Origin: Halapricum sp. CBA1109
GTDB taxonomy: Archaea > Halobacteriota > Halobacteria > Halobacteriales > Haloarculaceae
Assembly (NCBI RefSeq): GCF_009741825.1
Contig: NZ_WPCA01000002.1
Span: forward strand, 1-64,000
DNA: 64,000 nucleotides
Direction: 5' to 3'
The notes below the pieces were generated by a model that was not told the origin of the DNA, made no database searches, and worked only from the letters and a program-made list of their open reading frames with translations. Position 1 is the stretch's first letter. Every line of letters begins with the position of its first letter. The translations under genes and the position numbers were made by a program. This document shows positions 18,696 to 25,079 of this stretch, piece by piece.

Positions 18696-19354
18696 CACCT
18701 ACGACGCCGTCGTCTTCGACTGTGACGGCGTGTTGGTCGAACCGACCGACACCGCGGTGCTGGTCGACGCCGTCGTCGACGCCTTCGACGCGTTCGGCGT
18801 CGACATCGACCGCTCGGTCGCCCGCCGGTCGGTCACCGAGGACGAGGTGCCGACCGAAACGGCCCGCGAGCACGGTATCGACCCCGAGGCGTTCTGGCAC
18901 TACCGCGAGTTGACCGCCAGCCTCGCACAGCAGACCCACGTCCGGGCGGGCGGTAAGCCCGTCTACGACGACGTGGCCGCGCTGGCCGACCTGTCCTGTC
19001 CCATCGCTGGTGAGCAACAACCAGCACGCGACCATCGAGTTCCTGCTGGCGTTCCACGACCTGCCGGAGTTCGAGACGGCGCGTGGACGGCGACCCACGC
19101 TGTCGGGTGCCGCGGCGCGCAAGCCCGAACCGGAGTACGTCGAGGCCGCGGTGGCTGATCTGGGCGTCGAGGACGCCCTGTACGTCGGCGACTCCGAGAA
19201 AGACGTTGTCGCCGCACAGCGGGCCGGCATCGACGCGGCCTACCTGCGGCGCGACCACGTCGCGGACGTGACGCTCTCGGCCGAACCGACCTTCGAGGTG
19301 CCGGATCTGGAGCGGTTGGTCGAGCGAGCGACCGCGACCGAGCGGCGCGTGTGA
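18688..19354 (+). CDS. HAD-family phosphatase of the phn operon (frameshifted)
   Basis: The start shows the HAD nucleophile motif VFDCDGVLVEPTD at residues 7-19. The frame changes at about 19006-19011: the first frame ends in a non-family tail while the second reads LVSNNQHATIEFLLA, then RKPEPEY and YVGDSEKDVVAAQRAG (motif IV). The joined product is about 220 residues, normal for HAD subfamily IA. A gain of one base or loss of two in a GC repeat would explain it. It overlaps the TIM-barrel gene and is the last operon gene. It likely dephosphorylates a sugar phosphate from C-P lysis. Confidence 0.8.
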
Positions 19355-19412
19355 CCCCGAGTCCGGACTCTACGGACGATACATTGAGGGCTGGCCTCCT
19401 TCCAGCGGGAGT

Positions 19413-19808
19413 ATGCACCGACGGACGTTCCTCGGGACGGCGGGAGCAGGCGCAGGGGTACTGTTGGCCGGATGCTCGCGGAACCGGGTCGACGGCGAAG
19501 TGGCGGCCAACGAGACGCCGCTGGTCTTCTCCCACGAGTACGCGACCCAAGGGACGGCGTCCGGGACCCGCGTCCTCGTCGAGGTCACCGCCGAGAACGA
19601 CGGCGACGAACGGATCACGACGGAGGGGCAGGTCCCGAACGTCACCTGTAGGTTTCTCGACGACGACGGCGAGAGGCTCCACGAGGCCGGCAGACAACTG
19701 GTCCAACCGGTCGGCGTCGGGGAGTCGACGGATATGGAGTTCCCCCTCACTATCGACACCGAGGACGTCACGCGGTACGAACTCCGGAGCGTGTGGGTCA
19801 AAGCGTAG
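19413..19808 (+). CDS. Tat-type lipoprotein
   Basis: 131 residues with a twin-arginine lipoprotein signal (MHRRTFLGTAGAGAG, lipobox LAGC at residues 18-21). The mature part is an acidic beta-rich domain of FxLD/TRADD-like immunoglobulin style (LVEVTAENDGDERITTEGQV). No enzyme motif is seen. It lies 58 bases after the phn operon and may be separately expressed. Function unknown. Confidence 0.8.
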   Translation: MHRRTFLGTAGAGAGVLLAGCSRNRVDGEVAANETPLVFSHEYATQGTASGTRVLVEVTAENDGDERITTEGQVPNVTCRFLDDDGERLHEAGRQLVQPVGVGESTDMEFPLTIDTEDVTRYELRSVWVKA

Positions 19809-19874
19809 GGTGCCACCGTCTCGTGACAGTCAACCGGTCGAAACGCTCTTTGGGCGGTCACGAGTCCAGTGGGT

Positions 19875-20461
19875 ATGTCCCCGACAGGCGACGCCGACGA
19901 CCTCCCGCTGAGGAGGGTGCCGTCGCCGGCGCTGCCGCGTGGATCGTCGGCTACGTGCTCACGGCACTGATCGTCCTCGCTCGCATCGAGGACTCCGAAC
20001 TGGGCGAGATAGCCGATGGCGCCGGTGATAGCGCCAGCGGCATCGACTTCGTCGGCTGGGTGTTCTTCAACGGCCACTTCGTCGACACCGTACTCGAGGG
20101 TAGCTTCCTCGGGTTCGGCGGGTCGAGTGCGGTGTCGTTCGTCGGCGGTGACGGGTTCACGCCACTCGTGTACCTGATTCCGGTGGCACTGCTTGTCGGC
20201 GCCGGGTTGGCGGTCGGGCGGTTCCACGGCGTCACCGAGGTGGGCGACGGCGCGGTCGTCGGTGGCCTCGTCGTCCCGCCGTATCTGGCGTTGTCGGTCG
20301 TCGGCGCAGTAGTGTTCCGCGTCTCGGCGGAGGGCGGGGGCGCCCGATTCAGCGGTTACCCCGAACTCCTGCCGGCGGTTCTCGTTGCCGGGGTCGTGTT
20401 CCCCGCCGTCTTCGGTGCCGTCGGCGGCATCGTCGCCGCACTCAGGAGTCCCGAGCGGTGA
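19875..20461 (+). CDS. multi-pass membrane protein (DUF7978-like), frameshifted
   Basis: The ATG at 19875 gives MSPTGDADDLPL; a lost base at about 19905-19912 moves to the frame GAVAGAAAWIVGYVLTALIVLARIED, which continues to 20461. The join resembles haloarchaeal small membrane proteins of the DUF7978 type, which begin with a short polar stretch, then LPL and GAVAG. About five hydrophobic segments follow. Function unknown. The family name is from memory and not certain. Confidence 0.65.
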
Positions 20462-20473
20462 GCGGGATGGGGA

Positions 20474-20539
20474 TCAGTCCTCCCGCATTTTCAGTATCGT
20501 TTTCCGCGGTGCGTTGCAGGCCAGACACCGTTCCGGCAT
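20474..20539 (-). CDS. possible 21-residue rubredoxin-type CxxCxxP peptide
   Basis: Minus-strand reading MPERCLACNAPRKTILKMRED ends at 20474. The CLACNAP pattern matches one knuckle of rubredoxin or rubrerythrin C-terminal domains. The frame stays open upstream to about 20580 without an initiator, so this may be the tail of a longer gene broken by a lost base. Kept as a weak call. Confidence 0.3.
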   Translation of the reverse strand: MPERCLACNAPRKTILKMRED

Positions 20540-20639
20540 CCCGTCCCCGACAGGCCGAACTGCGGTGGGACATCGCCCTCGTCACGAGTCTGGCGACGGT
20601 CGTCACCGCCCTCTACGACGGGTACACCGAGTGGCAGCC

Positions 20640-20927
20640 TCAGGCGCCGCTGGTGTCTCCCTCGAACGTGAGCGACGCCAGGATGAGCAACAGGCCGCCA
20701 GAGACGAGTGCCGCCTGGAGGAGCGCCGCCGACAGGAGCGACGTGCCGAGAACTTGATAGACGAGGCTCTCACAGATGGCGCCGACGCCGATGAACAGGA
20801 AGCCGGCGGCGACGTACCGCATCGCGTCGCGGTCGCTTCGCCGGTAGCCGTGGTACGCCAGCGAGGCGACGACGAGGCTGAGAACGAGCGTGATCAGCTT
20901 TGCGAGGAGTATCGGTGGCTGTATCAT
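20640..20927 (-). CDS. small membrane protein, DUF7521-like
   Basis: 95 residues with three hydrophobic segments (LAKLITLVLSLVVASLAYHGY, FLFIGVGAICESLVYQVLG, LLQAALVSGGLLLILASL). It overlaps the upstream HTH gene by 4 bases, and this HTH plus small membrane protein pairing is recurrent in haloarchaea. Function is unknown; the pair looks like a regulator and its membrane partner. Confidence 0.75.
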   Translation of the reverse strand: MIQPPILLAKLITLVLSLVVASLAYHGYRRSDRDAMRYVAAGFLFIGVGAICESLVYQVLGTSLLSAALLQAALVSGGLLLILASLTFEGDTSGA

Positions 20928-21283
20928 GTGCTGTCCCGGATATCCGTCCAGAGGGACGTGAAGGTATCAGCGAGTTCGTCACGTGTCGCCACCGAGAGGT
21001 CGAGGTCCCCGTCCGAGAGTTCGACGTGGAGTTCTTCGAGCGTCGTCTCGAACACCCGGCGGTGTGAGCCGTCGGCATCCACAGTCGAGTGCTCGTCGAC
21101 GAGGTCGTGCTCTTCGAGTGTGGATACGCGGCGGTAAACCGTCGCCAACGATGCGTCGCAGAAACGGCTGAGCTCCTTGGCCGTCTGTGGTTCCCTATCG
21201 GCCGCCAGCAGAATCCGTCGTGCGTACTCGTCGGCGAGCAACTGAAAGATGGCCTCGGGAGCCTGCTCGCCACCGTTGCTCAT
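20924..21283 (-). CDS. winged-helix transcriptional regulator
   Basis: 119 residues starting MSNGGEQAPEAIFQLLADEY at 21283. The HTH is ADREPQTAKELSRFCDASLATVYRRVSTLEEHDLV, followed by a wing (TVDADGSHRRVFETTLEELH). An upstream in-frame extension is not family-like, so the shorter start is taken. It overlaps the DUF7521-like gene. It may control that gene and the divergent CPxC membrane genes that begin at 21394. Confidence 0.82.
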   Translation of the reverse strand: MSNGGEQAPEAIFQLLADEYARRILLAADREPQTAKELSRFCDASLATVYRRVSTLEEHDLVDEHSTVDADGSHRRVFETTLEELHVELSDGDLDLSVATRDELADTFTSLWTDIRDST

Positions 21284-21393
21284 AGGACACTGTCCCACGG
21301 TGGCACTGAAAGAACCGACGGTTCGTACCTCGGTTTGCCGAGCGTGCAAATCGGCAGTCGACTTTACTTCCACAGGTGTGAACGGGTGCGTGT

Positions 21394-21837
21394 ATGCAGC
21401 AGTTCGGGAGGCGTCTCCGCAAGGCGACTGGGTTCGGCGTCGGGTCGTTCGCGTTGTTCGGTCTCGTGACGGGGCTGATACCGAACCCGGTGTACGTTCG
21501 GATGGTGCCGCGAACGGGCCTCGATTACGCGTTTCTCCTGTTGACCGCGGGCTTTCTGGGTCTGTACACCGTCCAGCGAGCGCCCGGCGGGACCGGAGCG
21601 GACACGACCGCCGGCGCGAGTACGGTTCTCGGATTTCTAGCGTTCGGCTGTCCAGTCTGTAACGCCGTCTTGCTGACACTGTTCGGCAGTTCCGCTCTTA
21701 TGACGTACTTCGACCCCCTTCGCCCGCTTTTCGGAGTTGTCAGTGTGGCTCTGTTCGGGGGCTTGCTCTACGTCCGCAGGCAGCGACCCTGCGAGCAGTG
21801 TGTCGACGGCGAACCGACGGGAACCACACCCGAGTGA
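21394..21837 (+). CDS. membrane protein with intramembrane GCPVC motif
   Basis: 147 residues with about four membrane segments. The third carries FLAFGCPVCNAVLLTLFG, placing a CPxC pair inside the membrane. A cytoplasmic tail ends with RRQRPCEQCVDG, a second CxxC. The arrangement recalls mercury-type or thiol carriers (MerT/VKOR-like logic) but I do not recognise the family. It lies 18 bases before the next plus-strand gene. See the companion minus-strand proteins at 22129 and 22668. Confidence 0.75.
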   Translation: MQQFGRRLRKATGFGVGSFALFGLVTGLIPNPVYVRMVPRTGLDYAFLLLTAGFLGLYTVQRAPGGTGADTTAGASTVLGFLAFGCPVCNAVLLTLFGSSALMTYFDPLRPLFGVVSVALFGGLLYVRRQRPCEQCVDGEPTGTTPE

Positions 21838-21855
21838 GTGTCCGGAGGGAGAACG

Positions 21856-22122
21856 ATGGCATCCACGGACACGACTTCGGACGGGGACGGCGAGACGACG
21901 ACTGCCCGGTGGCCACTGCTCGGGCTCGGTGGTGTCGTGAGCCTCTGCTGTCTGTTCGCAACACCGGCGGCGACTGGCGCGGCAGGCGCCACGGTCAGCG
22001 GCGGGGCGACGGCGGCGGTAGGTGGTGGGCTCGTCCGCGTGCTCGTCACGGCACTGACAGTCGGCCTCGTCGGCCTCGTGGTCCGCTATCGACTCGATAC
22101 GGACTGTTCCTGTGAGGCGTGA
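21856..22122 (+). CDS. small membrane protein with C-terminal CxC
   Basis: 88 residues from the ATG at 21856, which has a GGAGGGAGA Shine-Dalgarno-like stretch 5 bases ahead (a GTG at 21838 is an alternative). Two membrane segments (LLGLGGVVSLCCLFATPAA, VLVTALTVGLVGLVVRY) carry a Cys-Cys pair, and the tail ends DCSCEA. It follows the GCPVC protein and converges with the GCASC protein. Cysteine placement suggests a metal or thiol relay. Confidence 0.65.
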   Translation: MASTDTTSDGDGETTTARWPLLGLGGVVSLCCLFATPAATGAAGATVSGGATAAVGGGLVRVLVTALTVGLVGLVVRYRLDTDCSCEA

Positions 22123-22128
22123 CGGCCG

Positions 22129-22671
22129 CTACTCGGATTCGACTGCCGACGCGACGGTACAGTGTCGCGGGTCACCGAGCCGGGAGAGATAGCCCACGAG
22201 CAAGAGCAGGCCTGCCAGCCGGAGGAGGTTCCCGTCGAACGGCAGTGTCGCGAGTGCGCTGGCAAAGCCGACCAGTCCGAGGACGCCTGCCCCACAGCTC
22301 GCACAACCGGAGGCGAGGAGCCCGGGCAACACGGCAGAGAGCCCACGCGCGTCGGGTCGACCGGCCGACCGAACACGCCCGAGTGCGCCCGTCACCGCGA
22401 TACCGGTCGTGATGGCGTACACGACGACGAGCGCGAGGCCGCCCGCACCCGCAGTCCGGTAGGTGTTTCCCGTCAGCGCGATGACTGCATCGTCGACGTA
22501 CCCGAGATCGGCGCCCAACAGCTGCATCGAGTAGGTCGGGAACGAGCTCAAAACGAGCAGGCAGTAGGTCACGGCCGCGACGAGGAGTGTCAGGACTGTG
22601 CGCCGGGTCGTCGTGAGCGGATAGGCGAGCGCTCCGCGGAACCGAATCACGTGGGCCCGGAGGTCGATCAT
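22129..22671 (-). CDS. membrane protein with intramembrane GCASCGAG motif
   Basis: 180 residues with about four membrane segments. The motif LASGCASCGAGVLGLVGFASALATLPF lies in the third segment, similar in position to the GCPVC motif of the 21394 protein, so the two may be distant relatives. It overlaps the DsbA-like gene by 4 bases (ATGA) and is translated after it. It may be the redox partner or substrate channel of that protein. Confidence 0.75.
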   Translation of the reverse strand: MIDLRAHVIRFRGALAYPLTTTRRTVLTLLVAAVTYCLLVLSSFPTYSMQLLGADLGYVDDAVIALTGNTYRTAGAGGLALVVVYAITTGIAVTGALGRVRSAGRPDARGLSAVLPGLLASGCASCGAGVLGLVGFASALATLPFDGNLLRLAGLLLLVGYLSRLGDPRHCTVASAVESE

Positions 22672-23423
22672 ACGTTTTCGACGGTCGTGATGGCCTCGTC
22701 GAACCGCTCTTTCGGCTGTGCACCGACGAGTTTCCCCGCCTCGTCGGCGTCGCGGTTGTAGAGTACGAACGCCGGCGAGCCACGGAAACCGAGCTGGCGT
22801 GCGCGCTCGATATCGGTAGCGATAGCCGCCTCGATGTCCGTCCGGTCCTCGTCCATACAGGTTTCGACGGCCGCCGCATCGACACCGTCGACTCCCCGTG
22901 TGATCTCGAGGAGGTTCGACCTGCTGGCCCACCCCGATCCCTTCTCGCCTTGGGCATCGTACACCGACGAGTGCCACGCCCAGTATCGGCGCGGGTTCTC
23001 GTCGCGAACCTGTCGCCAGACACACCGGTCCATCACTGCCGCGGTCATCGACCCCGCACTCAGATAGGGGAACTCGATGAAGACGACGCGGACGGTACCG
23101 GGAGCGACGTGGTCGTCGACGAGTGCCGGAAACGTGTTCTCCTCGAACCGACGGCAGAACGGACACTGGTAGTCCCCCCAGTAGTACATATCGAGGGGTG
23201 CGTCCATACTCCCCATAACGGGATGTCCGTCGAGTTCGATGCCGAAACCGGTCGACCCGGTGGTTCTGTGAAACGCTACGTCGTCGGCCGAGGAGGTGGT
23301 GTCCGTGTCCGTCCCCCGATTGTCGAGCGTCGCGCCTGCGTAGACGACGCCACCGGTGACGGTCGCTGCCCCGAGACCGGCCACCACAGCGCGGCGTGTC
23401 GTCGACGCGTCTGGGCGTTCCAT
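22668..23423 (-). CDS. DsbA-family thiol oxidoreductase, Tat-exported
   Basis: 251 residues. An N-terminal twin-arginine signal (TTRRAVVAGLGAATVTGGVV) precedes a DsbA-like thioredoxin fold with YYWGDYQCPFCRRFEE as the CPFC active site and a later cis-Pro region (LGFRGSPAFVLYNR). The start at 23423 (MERPDAS) puts the signal at the correct place. It acts outside the membrane, oxidising thiols or passing electrons. The coupled membrane protein at 22129 with a CxxC is its natural partner. Confidence 0.85.
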   Translation of the reverse strand: MERPDASTTRRAVVAGLGAATVTGGVVYAGATLDNRGTDTDTTSSADDVAFHRTTGSTGFGIELDGHPVMGSMDAPLDMYYWGDYQCPFCRRFEENTFPALVDDHVAPGTVRVVFIEFPYLSAGSMTAAVMDRCVWRQVRDENPRRYWAWHSSVYDAQGEKGSGWASRSNLLEITRGVDGVDAAAVETCMDEDRTDIEAAIATDIERARQLGFRGSPAFVLYNRDADEAGKLVGAQPKERFDEAITTVENV

Positions 23424-23519
23424 ACCCCGCAGTCGAGGCGTCATCCTAATATGCCGACTGCCGATTCGCCGGCTCTGCAAAACGGGCGATGCGATCGGCC
23501 GGACGCGACGGCGCTGCCT

Positions 23520-24827
23520 TCAGGGCCACAGCCCACGGGTTTCGTGTGCCTCGGCGATGCGTGAGAGTGCGACGATGTAGGCCGCATCCCGCCACGTGAC
23601 GTCGCGGCGTTCGAACTCCGTCCGGACGGCCCGCCAGGCGGCCTGCATCTCCGTCTCGAGTTCGTCGTGCACCCGTTCGAGCGACCACGCCCGCCGATTG
23701 ATGTCCTGTAGCCACTCGAAGTAACTCACCGTGACACCGCCGGCGTTGGCGATGATGTCGGGGATCACGACGATGTCCCGCTCCGCGAGGATCGAATCGG
23801 CCGCCGACGTCGTCGGGCCGTTCGCCCCTTCGACGACGAACTCCGCAGCTATCGCGTCGGCGTTCTGTTCGGTGATCACGTTGCCCAGCGCTGCGGGAAC
23901 GAGGACGTCGACGTCGAGCGTGAGCAACTCGTCGTTCGATATCACGGTGTCCGCGTACGTCGTGACCGCCTCCGGTTCCTCGTCGTGTGACGGGACGGAC
24001 GCCGTATCGATGCCCTCGGGGTCGTACATCGCCCCGTTCACGTCGCTGATCGCGACGACAGTCCCGCCCCAGTCGTCGAGCAACCGTGCGGCGTTCGCCC
24101 CGACGCTCCCGTAGCCCTGGACCGCGACCGTCGTCTCCTCGAGTGGCCGGTCGTAGTACTCACAGACCTCCCGCGTGATGATCGCGACACTGCGACCGGG
24201 GGCTTCCTCGCGGCCTTCACTACCGCCGACGACCGGCGGCTTGCCGGTGACGACCCCCGGTATCGTCTCGCCCTCCTGCATCGAGTAGGCGTCCATCAAC
24301 CACGCCATCGTCTGGGGGTCAGTCCCCATATCCGGCGCTGGGATGTCCCGGTTGGGGCCGATGACGTCACGGAGTTCCTGTGCGAACCGACGAGTGAGTC
24401 GCTCTCTCTCCTCGGCGCTCAGCGCCTTGGGGTCGACGGCGACACCGCCTTTGGCCCCGCCGAACGGCAGGTCCATCACGGCGCATTTCCAGGTCATCCA
24501 CATCCCGAGACCGACACACTCGTCTCTGGTCACCTCGGGGTGATACCGGAGGCCGCCCTTGTACGGCCCTCTGACGCTGTCGTGGTGGGCCCGATAGCCC
24601 GTGAACACCTCGACGGTCCCGTCGTCACGCTCTACCGGGACCGTCACCTCGTGCACTGTCTTCGGGTGTCTGAGTCGCTCGACGACGTTGGGGTCGATAT
24701 CGAGGTGCTCGGCAGCGTGGTGCAGTTGGCGGCGGGCCGTTTCAAGCGCTGATTCCGACGTGGTTCGGTCCGTCGCCGACTCCGTGGACTCCTCGCCGGC
24801 GCTCCCGGGTGTGGAGGCCATCGTCAT
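23520..24827 (-). CDS. gdhB: glutamate dehydrogenase
   Basis: 435 residues. The substrate-binding and catalytic lysine region is [12 protein letters not shown] and [15 protein letters not shown]; the nucleotide site is [33 protein letters not shown] and the C-terminal [16 protein letters not shown] are family blocks. The start at 24827 overlaps the stop of the small upstream gene by 4 bases, which favours it over 24821. It interconverts glutamate and 2-oxoglutarate plus ammonium. The subtype letter is a best guess. Confidence 0.9.
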   Translation of the reverse strand: MTMASTPGSAGEESTESATDRTTSESALETARRQLHHAAEHLDIDPNVVERLRHPKTVHEVTVPVERDDGTVEVFTGYRAHHDSVRGPYKGGLRYHPEVTRDECVGLGMWMTWKCAVMDLPFGGAKGGVAVDPKALSAEERERLTRRFAQELRDVIGPNRDIPAPDMGTDPQTMAWLMDAYSMQEGETIPGVVTGKPPVVGGSEGREEAPGRSVAIITREVCEYYDRPLEETTVAVQGYGSVGANAARLLDDWGGTVVAISDVNGAMYDPEGIDTASVPSHDEEPEAVTTYADTVISNDELLTLDVDVLVPAALGNVITEQNADAIAAEFVVEGANGPTTSAADSILAERDIVVIPDIIANAGGVTVSYFEWLQDINRRAWSLERVHDELETEMQAAWRAVRTEFERRDVTWRDAAYIVALSRIAEAHETRGLWP

Positions 24828-24967
24828 TCGAGGGGTATATGGCGATTGCGCATCGCCCCGCCACAATCCGGGCACTTATCGGGGCTGTCCGCTGCGAGGA
24901 CGATGTTGCCACACTCGAAACACTCGTAAGCGGTCTCTCGGTCTTGGTTGGGTTCGACATCTCTCAT
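24824..24967 (-). CDS. 47-residue rubrerythrin-like zinc ribbon protein
   Basis: A mini-protein: [20 protein letters not shown], then [16 protein letters not shown]. Two CxxC knuckles form a rubredoxin or zinc ribbon. The family is common in haloarchaea as rubrerythrin-like domain proteins. It overlaps the gdhB start by 4 bases, so the two are probably co-translated. The start at 24967 is chosen since the longer upstream reading is not conserved-looking. Role unknown. Confidence 0.78.
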   Translation of the reverse strand: MRDVEPNQDRETAYECFECGNIVLAADSPDKCPDCGGAMRNRHIPLE

Positions 24968-25079
24968 AGTGAGGTCACGAGTGCCAACACTGGGTCGGGG
25001 CACTCTAGATGTGAGTAATAGGTGTATAAGGGAATAATCGGTAGTTAACAACCAAACACTGAGAGACAAAGAGGGTTCG

